Positions 9,505-17,831 of a stretch of 64,000 nt of DNA are shown here, in pieces; position 1 is the first letter of the stretch, and every line of letters begins with the position of its first letter. Both the position numbers and the translations under genes were made by a program. The stretch lies in the NCBI GenBank assembly GCA_020161395.1, contig JAIUOE010000001.1, forward strand, positions 62,001 to 126,000. Direction: 5' to 3'. The notes beneath the pieces are model-generated. The model did no database searches. It was not told the origin of the DNA and saw nothing but the letters and a program-made list of their open reading frames with translations. Source of the stretch: Bacteroidota bacterium. Its GTDB lineage: Bacteria > Bacteroidota > Ignavibacteria > Ignavibacteriales > Ignavibacteriaceae.

Positions 9505-11775
9505 ATGAATCGTTTAATCGTGAAAACAATCTCTTCCACCCGTTTCTTTTTTATCTGTGCACTCCTTTTGCTGTGCACCCCGAAATATTATGCCTTTTCG
9601 CTCGAAGACAGTCTTTTTGTTCTGAACCCTTTCACGCAGAGAGAAACACTTAAAGCACTGTTTGACAATTACTTCTCGATTCCCGGTGTCAGGAATGCGC
9701 AACTCGTTAAACAATATTCCTCTGAACTTGAATCCGCAAGAAACCGGAAGAAACCGGAAGAAATGCAGCGTATCCTGACTACTCTGGGCGACATATATCT
9801 TCACACCACACTTTCATCAAGAGCTTTAAAATATTACTCGGATGCGATGGAAATCTCCCGGAAGAGAGGTGATTCCGTTCAAACAGCCCTTTTGCTTATG
9901 AAGATCGGCAGAGCTTATTACTTTGGAGACCTGAGAGACAAGCAGAGGGATTATATCAACCGTGGTTACGAAGTCCTCAAGAACTGTAAAGATATCGAGA
10001 TAAGAGCAATGGCTTTGTATTACAAAGGTGTGCTCGAAGACGGCACCGCCATGGCAGAAACCCTTTTCGCTGAAGCCCTGCGGTTGCAGCAGAAGGTGAT
10101 AGCCTCGAAACCCGGGGATTACGCAGCAAATCAGTTCCTGGCGCGATATCTGTATGCAAATAACAGGGAAGAGGAAGCGATCTCAATAGCGAAGAAGATC
10201 GGCGACAACTGGATGCTCATCATAATCCTGAACAACCGCGGGATGACAAAATTTCTGGAGAAGAAATTTAATGAGGCACTGGAGATCTATCAAACCTCGC
10301 TAAAGCTTTCGATGGAATCCAGACTCAAAGGGCTGCTTAAGAATACTGTTGTGAATCTGGCTGAACTTTACCGTGGTATGGGGGAATGGCGCCTTGCTTC
10401 GAAGTTTCAGTATATACAGGCGATCCTCGAAGAAAGCATTTACAACGAAAGATACAACGACCTTTATTCCGAATTTCAGGCGAAATATCAGAATGAACTT
10501 AAGGAGTCCCGGATAAAGGATCTGCAGGTCGAGACCAGCCGGCTTTCCGACCTTGTCATCAATGAAAAATATCTGAACTACCTGCTGATTTTCCTGCTTC
10601 TGGCTTTTTCCGGATTGATTGCCGCAGTTTTCATAAGTCGAAAAAAATTGAAGACAATTTTAACTGAGCTGAATGAGCAGCACAGAGAGGTGTCGATGCA
10701 GAAAAGCGAACTCGAGATACTCCATGCAGAACTCTCCAGCAGTGAGCGGAATCTTAAGTACGCCCAGGAGATCGCAGCGCTGGCAAACTGGGAGTGGATC
10801 CGGGAAGGAGACAGGTTCACATACTCTGACCAGATCGCTGATATTTTCGGCGTCGATCCCCTGAAGCTAAGGGAGAATTTCCGCGATACGATCCTTTCCT
10901 GCATTGTCCCCGAAGACCGGGAAATGGTGGGCACATACCTCTACCAGGGGCGCAACAGCGAGCAGTACCATGAGAGGGAGTACCGGATCAATCACCCTGC
11001 AGGAATAAGATGGATAAACTCCAAATATTCGACCCTCACTGATGAGAACGGCGAACTGATAAGTGTCACCGGCACAGTTCAGGATATATCCGGTCGCAAA
11101 GAGGAGGAGGAACGGAAACTTGAGGCTGCATCGCAAAGGGCTTTCACGGTACAGCTTATACAGTCTCAGGAGGAGGAGCGGAAACGGATCGCCCTGGAGC
11201 TGCACGACAGCTTCGGGCAGGACCTGCTTTTCATAAAAACAAAGGCAAAACTCGCTTTGAGGGAAAAGAAAATCGGGAAACTTGCGGCACCATACCTGAG
11301 TGAGATCGATTCCTCGATCGATACTATGCTCTCAATGGTGAGGGATATCGCCGGGAACCTGAAGCCACTTCATCTTGAACGCATTGGTTTATCTGAGACG
11401 GTTATCGAGCTGCTGTCGAGAGCCTCACAATCAACCAGTATCAAATTCAGTCACGACATAATCCCGGTGAACGGCATTTTTTCACCGGACAAGGAACTTG
11501 CAATTTACAGGGTGATACAGGAAGGAGTAAACAATATCGTAAAACACTCAAAAGCGGCAAATGCCTCGGTTCAGTTATCGGTCGATGGAAATAACTGCTC
11601 ACTTGTAATTTCCGATGACGGTACCGGACTGATCACACCCGGGAATGGAAACAATAAAGGCTTTGGTCTCACAAGCATGTCACACAGGATCAGCCTCCTG
11701 AACGGCACAATAAGGTTTACAGAGGCTCCCGGCGGGGGAACCGAAATAACCATCAATATTCCGGTGGAGGCTTAG
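9505..11775 (+). CDS. TPR-PAS sensor histidine kinase (HisKA_3, NarX/LiaS type)
   Basis: A 756-residue sensor kinase. It has a signal-like hydrophobic stretch at 9-30, a periplasmic TPR-like helical repeat region at about 60-310, and one TM helix at about 357-377. A coiled coil follows at 380-415, then a PAS_3 domain at about 415-535. The HisKA_3 domain has the phospho-acceptor His567 in ALELHDSFGQDLL. A HATPase domain at about 640-755 has NNIVKH and GFGLTSM motifs. The stop codon is immediately followed by the ATG of the response regulator, so the two are translationally coupled cognate partners. The input is unknown. Confidence 0.93.
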   Translation: MNRLIVKTISSTRFFFICALLLLCTPKYYAFSLEDSLFVLNPFTQRETLKALFDNYFSIPGVRNAQLVKQYSSELESARNRKKPEEMQRILTTLGDIYLHTTLSSRALKYYSDAMEISRKRGDSVQTALLLMKIGRAYYFGDLRDKQRDYINRGYEVLKNCKDIEIRAMALYYKGVLEDGTAMAETLFAEALRLQQKVIASKPGDYAANQFLARYLYANNREEEAISIAKKIGDNWMLIIILNNRGMTKFLEKKFNEALEIYQTSLKLSMESRLKGLLKNTVVNLAELYRGMGEWRLASKFQYIQAILEESIYNERYNDLYSEFQAKYQNELKESRIKDLQVETSRLSDLVINEKYLNYLLIFLLLAFSGLIAAVFISRKKLKTILTELNEQHREVSMQKSELEILHAELSSSERNLKYAQEIAALANWEWIREGDRFTYSDQIADIFGVDPLKLRENFRDTILSCIVPEDREMVGTYLYQGRNSEQYHEREYRINHPAGIRWINSKYSTLTDENGELISVTGTVQDISGRKEEEERKLEAASQRAFTVQLIQSQEEERKRIALELHDSFGQDLLFIKTKAKLALREKKIGKLAAPYLSEIDSSIDTMLSMVRDIAGNLKPLHLERIGLSETVIELLSRASQSTSIKFSHDIIPVNGIFSPDKELAIYRVIQEGVNNIVKHSKAANASVQLSVDGNNCSLVISDDGTGLITPGNGNNKGFGLTSMSHRISLLNGTIRFTEAPGGGTEITINIPVEA

Positions 11776-12411
11776 ATGACCAGGATAAGAGTTGTAATAG
11801 CTGACGACCATCCCGTTTTCATTCAGGGACTGCTAACGATCCTGAAGGAGGAAAAAAACATCGAAATTCTCGGACAGGCTTCAGACGGGAGGACCGCTCT
11901 GACCATGATCCACAAATACAAACCCGATATTGCCATTCTCGATGTCCAGATGCCGGAACCTGACGGGCTGCAGCTTGCGGAAATCCTGAATTCGGAAGGA
12001 GACCCGGTAAAGATAATCATCCTTACGATGTTCAAAGAGGAGTCCATTATAAAGAAAGTGCTCGACCTTGGTGTGAAGGGCTATGTGCTTAAGGAGAACG
12101 CTATCGATGATATTATAGACTCGATAAATATCGTTTATGACGGGGGCATTTATCTTAGTGATACCGTCTCTGAAATCATCAGGAAAAGCGAAGATAATCT
12201 GATCTCAGGGCAGGTACAGATGCTCACCCCCTCGGAAAAGAGAATAATGGCACTGATTGGCGAAGGTCACTCGAGCAAAATGATAGCCGACCGGTTGTTT
12301 GTGAGCATAAAAACTATCGATAACCATAGAAGCAACATCTGTAAGAAACTCGGCATTACGGGCACTTCCGCACTGATTAAATACGCTCTGTCGAAAAAAC
12401 CACTCACCTGA
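11776..12411 (+). CDS. NarL/FixJ-family response regulator (LuxR HTH)
   Basis: A 211-residue transcription regulator. The receiver domain covers 1-125 with phospho-acceptor Asp56 in ILDVQMPEPDG. A LuxR-type helix-turn-helix lies at about 147-207 (LTPSEKRIMALIGEG, then IKTIDNHRSNICKKL). It starts at the base after the stop of the preceding HisKA_3 kinase and is its cognate partner. The outer-membrane protein gene 250 bases downstream is a possible target, but no binding site could be assigned. Confidence 0.95.
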   Translation: MTRIRVVIADDHPVFIQGLLTILKEEKNIEILGQASDGRTALTMIHKYKPDIAILDVQMPEPDGLQLAEILNSEGDPVKIIILTMFKEESIIKKVLDLGVKGYVLKENAIDDIIDSINIVYDGGIYLSDTVSEIIRKSEDNLISGQVQMLTPSEKRIMALIGEGHSSKMIADRLFVSIKTIDNHRSNICKKLGITGTSALIKYALSKKPLT

Positions 12412-12664
12412 AATCCCTGGTCTGCGGTACTTTGGGAAATTCTCCACTGATCAAAATGAGGGAAAGTCCCTATTTCAATTAAATCTGTTTTTGCACAAAT
12501 TTGCATCCGGTTCGCTGCATTGTTTGAATACACCACTGCATGCCCTGCAGTATTTCGCGGGACTTGATTTTTGAAGTGACTTTTCTTAAAAGTTGCAACT
12601 TTTAATCTTTGTTTAATAATACTTTAATCTTGAAGTTTTAATCACATGAAGAAAGGATAAGCAG

Positions 12665-13753
12665 ATGTCCAAATCTACGATCAGGATATTTGTGCTTATG
12701 CTGGCGGTTCTTGCCGGCGTTTCACATGCCCAGGGGCTTAACAGCGATCTGAGCAAAATAGGCAGCCTCGCTGGCAAAGCCTACATTACCCCAATAGTAA
12801 GCAATATGGGCGTGGGTCTCAACAGCGGATGGATGAACACCGCTCCAGCAAAGAAGAAATTCGGCTTCGATGTTGAGTTCGGCGTTATTGGCATGTCCAC
12901 AAATCTGGATCCCGGTGGAAACAGCCGCTTTTCGGTTGACGGAACCTTCCGTTTCAACAGATCGCAGCTTCTACAGATTACCTCCGGTGTTGCAGATGCC
13001 TCAGTCCGTGCCGATGTAATCAACCAGCTTCTCGTTCGCGACTTGCCCGTCAGGATATACGGTGCCACGATAACGGGAGGCAAATATGATAACATCAAAG
13101 TTCTCTTCGGCTCGAACGGTGACGAGGTCGTCAATGTGAACGGTCCGTTCCCCGTAACTGTAACGCTTCCCTCGAAGGAAGTTGACCTTGGCGTTGCCGG
13201 ATTGCTTTACGGAGCGAGCAAGTTACCTACCGGGGCTCCACAACTTAAGATCGGAACCCTTTTCGGCACAAGGGCGATAATCCGCCTGGTGCCTGAGATG
13301 AAGGTTGGCGATTCGCTCGGCACATTCAGCTATTTCGGGTTCGGGCTTGAACACAATCTGGGATACTTCCTCGAGTCGTTCACGGGTCCGTTGCCTGTGG
13401 ATATTACGGTTGGCTTTCTCGCTCAGAGTGCTAAACTTGACAAAACCTCTGAATTTTCAGTTTCGAGTTACGGCTTGAATGTCTCATACAAATTTGGGCT
13501 TCTCGGCTGGATGGATGTAACACCATACGCGGGATTCATGCTTGAAAGCACAAAACTCTCTGTGAATGTATCGCAGAAGATTGACACACCGAACGGAGTG
13601 GAGACCGCAACGGTCGCTTTCGATGTGGAGGGAGAGAACAAGTCGCGTTTCACGATTGGCGCGAACCTGAGGCTTCTGTTCCTCAACTTTAACATTGAAT
13701 ACGCGGCGGCAAAGGCGGGTTCCCTGTCAGCCGGTCTGATGTTCAAATTTTAA
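12665..13753 (+). CDS. Outer-membrane beta-barrel protein, DUF6588-like
   Basis: A 362-residue exported protein with a signal peptide at 1-22 ending near SHAQ. The mature sequence alternates polar and hydrophobic residues in short amphipathic strands and ends in Phe (LMFKF), the usual C-terminal signature of outer-membrane barrels. It resembles DUF6588 proteins. A good RBS (GAAAGGA) precedes the ATG. The next gene starts 14 bases later after another strong RBS, so the two probably form an operon. Function unknown. Confidence 0.8.
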   Translation: MSKSTIRIFVLMLAVLAGVSHAQGLNSDLSKIGSLAGKAYITPIVSNMGVGLNSGWMNTAPAKKKFGFDVEFGVIGMSTNLDPGGNSRFSVDGTFRFNRSQLLQITSGVADASVRADVINQLLVRDLPVRIYGATITGGKYDNIKVLFGSNGDEVVNVNGPFPVTVTLPSKEVDLGVAGLLYGASKLPTGAPQLKIGTLFGTRAIIRLVPEMKVGDSLGTFSYFGFGLEHNLGYFLESFTGPLPVDITVGFLAQSAKLDKTSEFSVSSYGLNVSYKFGLLGWMDVTPYAGFMLESTKLSVNVSQKIDTPNGVETATVAFDVEGENKSRFTIGANLRLLFLNFNIEYAAAKAGSLSAGLMFKF

Positions 13754-13767
13754 GAAGGAGAATGAAT

Positions 13768-14706
13768 ATGAAAAACATTTTTAAGAAATACGGGTACGCC
13801 GTTATGAGCGTCTCGATGATACTTTTGTATTTTGTTATCACCGGAGGGGTGACGGCAACTACTGTGACCAGTCCTGGGATCAGAAAAGACCCTTTAACTT
13901 CGACAGCCCTGACAGTCGGGCAACCGGGGGGCTTTTACTTTTTAATTGATGACAAGGCTGAAGCCGATACCTATAAAGAGACAGTTTGTAACCCGATAGG
14001 CTGGGAAGAAACTACGCTAACAATTACTCCGGAAATGCCGGTATTGGAATATTGTGTAAAGGACAATTCCCCCGGCATACCTCTAACAGGCTGGGCTGGA
14101 AGGTATTTGCAGCCCTCCAACATCCCAAGTCCAACAGGCTTTCCGACCTATACTGGTAACTTTCATTTTACATTTAACACACCTGGATTGAAAACGGTAT
14201 ATGTCAGATCGAAAGTAAAGAGAAAATCGGGCGAAAGTGCCTGGGCGTACGATTCAGTAAAGGTAAATGTAACCGGCACTGCCCCATTGCCATTAAAGAA
14301 ATATACATTTATGAGACTGTTAGCTGAATACAGAGATGCTTCCGGTGGAACAATCTCTGCGACACAAGTTATTTTCACCGATCCCGCCAATCAGTATTTC
14401 GAACTGAAGGGTGATGACAAGATAGATATGGTATTCAAGTGGAAGCCAAGCGCGGCGGACATTCAGGCAGTGCCCGATTTCGAAACAAACTATGATATCA
14501 GGGACTTGAACAAGACCTATCAGGTTCTGAACAAGGCACCTTCCGGAACAACACCATTTTGGTCTTACAAGATCATATATGATGAAACAAGAGTGGTTGA
14601 ATTTGAATTTATCGAAGATGCCCTGAATGGAAATCTTTATGCTACCAAACCCGCCAAAGCAGGAAACGGTACCACTATAAGGCTTATTTTCCAGTTCCGA
14701 AAATAA
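13768..14706 (+). CDS. Exported beta-rich protein of unknown function
   Basis: About 312 residues, not recognised. An N-terminal signal/anchor covers about 10-32. The rest is beta-rich with a PKD/Ig-like segment around 140-175 (TPGLKTVYVRSKVKRKSG). The ATG at 13768 is preferred over 13762 because AAGGAG at 13755-13760 leaves 7 bases of spacing rather than 1. It sits directly downstream of the DUF6588-like barrel gene and may be its partner (inference). Confidence 0.7.
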   Translation: MKNIFKKYGYAVMSVSMILLYFVITGGVTATTVTSPGIRKDPLTSTALTVGQPGGFYFLIDDKAEADTYKETVCNPIGWEETTLTITPEMPVLEYCVKDNSPGIPLTGWAGRYLQPSNIPSPTGFPTYTGNFHFTFNTPGLKTVYVRSKVKRKSGESAWAYDSVKVNVTGTAPLPLKKYTFMRLLAEYRDASGGTISATQVIFTDPANQYFELKGDDKIDMVFKWKPSAADIQAVPDFETNYDIRDLNKTYQVLNKAPSGTTPFWSYKIIYDETRVVEFEFIEDALNGNLYATKPAKAGNGTTIRLIFQFRK

Positions 14707-14729
14707 CGCCCACAATTCTTTAACTTTAT

Positions 14730-14751
14730 CCGGGCAGCCACCGCTGCCCGG
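14730..14751 (+). terminator. Strong GC-rich hairpin between two genes
   Basis: A perfect 9-bp stem CCGGGCAGC/GCTGCCCGG with loop CACC. No T-run follows, and it ends only 13 bases before the next ATG, so it may be a weak terminator, an mRNA-end stabiliser or a translation modulator. Confidence 0.5.
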
Positions 14752-14764
14752 CTGATATAAAACA

Positions 14765-15526
14765 ATGCACCCTGTAATAAACCTGTTTGGCGTTTTCGCG
14801 GTCAACTCTTACTCACTTTTCGCCACCATCGGAGCGGTCGCCTTAGCGGTGTTCTGCTACCTGGAGGCAAAACGGCTTTCCTTTCCTTTAGAGACATACT
14901 GGAGGCTCTTCTTCATGGTCGCAGGTTTCGCGATCGTTGGAGCAAAGCTTGCTTCAGCTCTCTTTTTCAGCACTTCAGAGTTCTTTCATGACCCGTTCCA
15001 CACATTTCTGAAATCAGGGTGGATGTTTTACGGCGCTGTTGCCGGAGGCTATGCTGCTCTTTTCACCGGCAGGGCACTTTTCTCTTTCCCGCTTTTCACC
15101 GCACTTGATACCATGACCTGTGGCGGGGCACTTGGGCTTGGATTCGGGAGGATAGCGTGTTTTCTCAGCGGCTGCTGCGGCGGATTGCCGACCGATTCAT
15201 TTCTTGGGATAACATTCCCGGGTGGTAGCTGTGCGGTCCATCCGACTCAACTATACGAGTCGGGTTTTGTCTTCCTCCTGTTCGCTTTCGTTACCGTGGC
15301 GAGAAAGAAGTTCACATTCGAGGGGTTTCAGCTCTCCGCGATACTGATCTGCTACGGTATATTCAGGTTCATGGTCGAGTTCATCCGTGAAGACTCACTT
15401 CTCCCCGGCTTTCAGCCATTTACTCCTTCCCAGTACATCTCACTCTTCCTTATCGCCACGGGCACCGTCGTTCTGCTTGTCAAAAGCGGCGGCACAGGGT
15501 ACATCAGGAAAAAACTCACCTCCTGA
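14765..15526 (+). CDS. Divergent Lgt-like (prolipoprotein diacylglyceryl transferase family) membrane protein
   Basis: A 253-residue polytopic membrane protein of the Lgt family. Family landmarks are GRIACFLSGCCGG (equivalent to GRIGxFxxG), HPTQLYES and FRFMVEFIRED. The histidine of the F-H-G-G motif, important in E. coli Lgt (His103), is replaced: the aligned segment reads MFYGAVAGG. A more canonical lgt with FHGG is at 55816-56700, so this copy is a paralog that may have another lipid-linked substrate or be inactive. It is monocistronic after a hairpin. Confidence 0.75.
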   Translation: MHPVINLFGVFAVNSYSLFATIGAVALAVFCYLEAKRLSFPLETYWRLFFMVAGFAIVGAKLASALFFSTSEFFHDPFHTFLKSGWMFYGAVAGGYAALFTGRALFSFPLFTALDTMTCGGALGLGFGRIACFLSGCCGGLPTDSFLGITFPGGSCAVHPTQLYESGFVFLLFAFVTVARKKFTFEGFQLSAILICYGIFRFMVEFIREDSLLPGFQPFTPSQYISLFLIATGTVVLLVKSGGTGYIRKKLTS

Positions 15527-15646
15527 CAGGCACTGGTCATTTCACCCTCCTTTTGATTTAAAGTGTCATTCTTTCTTCAAGGTAAAGGCTTGACTCAACC
15601 GCGACGATTTCGAACATTTTGCCGCTCGATTCCGTTGCAATCGTTT

Positions 15647-16447
15647 TTATTTCTTTATGGCAACTATGGAATATACCATCGGAATTTTGTTGCCTAAATG
15701 CTCTATGCGAAATTTTCCGGGTTCAAATTCGATTGTCTTGTTAAAACAGTTGTAAGGAGAATAATCATATTCCTTAAAAGAGCTTATTTCAAGTCCGTTT
15801 TGTATCAGGCTGGTGATTACTTCACTTAAACTGTGATTCCACGACACAGATTCGATGACAATGTCTGCGGTTTTATCAGCGTATGTCCCTTTTTCAGTTT
15901 CTATAATTGCCTCTGACCTAAAATAATTATAGCCTATCTTTTCAAAATTGTCATCGAACATCCAAACCACAGGATGGAACTCCACAAACACAAATTTCCC
16001 GTCATTTTTCAAGTACCTGGAAACAATTTTAGCCCATTTATCCAGATCGGGTAACCAGCCGATTGTTCCGTAACTCGTAAAGACAATATCAAACTGCCTG
16101 TCCAAATGATTTGGTAAATCGTAAATGTCGCAGCAGATGAAGTTTGCATTTGAGTTTGTATCAGAAGCAATTCGATTTGCGCTTTCAATTGCCTTGTCCG
16201 ACAGGTCCACACCTGTAACATCCGCGCCGAGTCTGGAGAGTGAAATTGTGTCCTGACCAAAATGACATTGCAGATGTAAAATCATTTTCCCTTTTAAATC
16301 TCCAAGGAGATCGAGCTCAAAACTGTTCAGGGAATTTTTTCCTTTGATGAAATTCTCAAGGTCGTAAAATTCAGATTTTAGATGTGCAGCAACTCTGTTG
16401 TTCCACGATTGCCGATTGATTTCTATATAATTATTTTCTTTTTTCAT
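15647..16447 (-). CDS. Class I SAM-dependent methyltransferase
   Basis: A 266-residue Rossmann-fold methyltransferase (Methyltransf_11/25 type). Motif I at about 76-90 reads ILHLQCHFGQDTISL, where the usual E/D-x-G-x-G-x-G is degenerate. The acidic residue ending strand 2 is in VTGVDLSDKAI, and the motif IV region is FDIVFTSYGTIGWL. The substrate is unknown; its C-terminal half resembles ubiE-like small-molecule methyltransferases. It stands alone. Confidence 0.82.
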   Translation of the reverse strand: MKKENNYIEINRQSWNNRVAAHLKSEFYDLENFIKGKNSLNSFELDLLGDLKGKMILHLQCHFGQDTISLSRLGADVTGVDLSDKAIESANRIASDTNSNANFICCDIYDLPNHLDRQFDIVFTSYGTIGWLPDLDKWAKIVSRYLKNDGKFVFVEFHPVVWMFDDNFEKIGYNYFRSEAIIETEKGTYADKTADIVIESVSWNHSLSEVITSLIQNGLEISSFKEYDYSPYNCFNKTIEFEPGKFRIEHLGNKIPMVYSIVAIKK

Positions 16448-16807
16448 TTCTCTTTGTTTCGTTTTTACTATTAAAACTTAATCGCTCTCTCTTTTTTCTC
16501 ATTTCAGCCGGGTGTCAAAAATTTTCCCGGGTTCTGAAAATATCTAACCGATCAACTTCCCAAATATATAAAAAACGAATCAGACTGCACCTTCGAAGAA
16601 CAAATCTGCAATACCTGATTTGCATCAGATGTAATTATACAACCGAAATGACATAAGCAACTTCGGTGTTTATTTTGTTCTAATGATCAATATTTTTTGT
16701 ATCTTGCATTGAGGGCAATTTTAATTATCTTTTCTTTAATTTAAATTAAAGGTAATCATCAACTCAAGCCTTCCCTTTTTATTCTTCAAACAGACTGAAT
16801 ACACACA
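16448..16807. other. Gene-free stretch with a possible promoter
   Basis: 360 bases between divergent genes. ACCGAA and TTCGGT can pair in a 6-bp hairpin around 16641-16667. A possible plus-strand promoter is TTTTG at 16673-16677 and TATCTTGC at 16700-16707 with a 22-base spacer, for the phosphatase gene. No open frame of note. Confidence 0.35.
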
Positions 16808-17704
16808 ATGAATCACACCAATAAACTTTATACAAATTTCACGCTTGTTTTATTTATCCTACTGACAAGTATTATTTTTAGCTCCTGCTCTATCTTCAGT
16901 GACAACAAACCGGAGCCCGGCAAGAGTCTGGGGATTAATTCCATCCCCAATCTGCGGGACATGGGTGGCTACAAAACCGCAAACGGAGCCACTGTTACCG
17001 GGGGGCTGGTATACCGTGCCAACCAGTTCTATAACATCAGTGCCGGTGACATGCTTAAAATTGAGAAACTGAATCTCAAGAATGTTTTCGACCTGCGTAC
17101 TTCTGCAGAGAAAAACACCAGCCCCGATGAGCTGCCTGCCGGTGTAAACAATATCTGGCTTGATGTGCTGGCTGATGTTCCGGCGTCGGGACCCGCAAAT
17201 CTGACAGCCCTTTTGACTGAACCCAAACAGGCGAATATCGAGCTTGGTAACGGCAAAGTTGAAGCACTTTTCAAGCAGGCTTATCGCAATTGCATTTCCC
17301 TCCCAAGTGCAAAAACTGCCTACAGGAAGCTGTTCCTCTCGCTCGGAGACAAAAACCAGTTGCCCGCGCTTTTCCATTGTACAACCGGGAAGGACCGGAC
17401 AGGGTGGGCAGCAGCAGCTCTTCTGACACTTCTTGGTGTGCCAAGGGATGTGGTTATGCAGGATTACCTTCGCAGCAATGAATATATTCTCCCGATGTAC
17501 GACAGTTTAATCCAAAAATTTGTTGATGAGGGCGGATCAAAATCCATTCCTTTAGCCATTTTTGGTGTAAAAGAAGAGTACCTCAATGCCGCTTTTGACG
17601 AGTTGAACAAAAAATATGGAAGCATAGAAAAATATTTTTCTGAAGGATTGGGAATAACTGCTGAACAGCAGAACGCCTTGCGAAATTTATACCTTAAGTA
17701 CTGA
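16808..17704 (+). CDS. Lipoprotein tyrosine phosphatase (Y_phosphatase3 type)
   Basis: A 298-residue protein-tyrosine/dual-specificity phosphatase, probably a lipoprotein of the cell envelope. The signal peptide ends in a lipobox-like SSC with Cys27. The N-terminal motif NLRDMGG is typical of the family. The P-loop C-x5-R-T/S reads HCTTGKDRTG with Cys191 and Arg197. The FDLRTSAEK segment near 95-103 is also characteristic. Such enzymes act on phosphotyrosine, phosphoinositides or other phospho-esters. It is followed by a strong terminator. Confidence 0.9.
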   Translation: MNHTNKLYTNFTLVLFILLTSIIFSSCSIFSDNKPEPGKSLGINSIPNLRDMGGYKTANGATVTGGLVYRANQFYNISAGDMLKIEKLNLKNVFDLRTSAEKNTSPDELPAGVNNIWLDVLADVPASGPANLTALLTEPKQANIELGNGKVEALFKQAYRNCISLPSAKTAYRKLFLSLGDKNQLPALFHCTTGKDRTGWAAAALLTLLGVPRDVVMQDYLRSNEYILPMYDSLIQKFVDEGGSKSIPLAIFGVKEEYLNAAFDELNKKYGSIEKYFSEGLGITAEQQNALRNLYLKY

Positions 17705-17730
17705 AAATTAAAAAACATTCGCTCCCGCTT

Positions 17731-17758
17731 AAAAGCCCTGATTTATTCCGGGCTTTTT
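17731..17758 (+). terminator. Terminator after tyrosine phosphatase
   Basis: An 8-bp stem AAAAGCCC/GGGCTTTT with an 11-base loop, ending in a T-run, 27 bases after the stop codon. Confidence 0.85.
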
Positions 17759-17800
17759 CATTTTAAGCAGTCGTTCCCTCAACCATTCCCCCCCTTTTCT

Positions 17801-17808
17801 TATATTTG
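17801..17808 (+). promoter_or_regulatory. -7 element TATATTTG of the first AAA/PD-(D/E)XK gene
   Basis: TATATTTG is 23 bases upstream of the ATG, in a context (C-rich run, TTTTCT, then TATATTTGC) repeated almost exactly before the paralog at 23373. A clear -33 element is not seen. Confidence 0.6.
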
Positions 17809-17831
17809 CGAATATCATTATTGGAAATTGT

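Noticed and set aside
12605-12632. Promoter (TTTG with TAATCTTG) for the barrel gene
   Set aside because: The spacer is only about 13 bases, too short for the Bacteroidota consensus.
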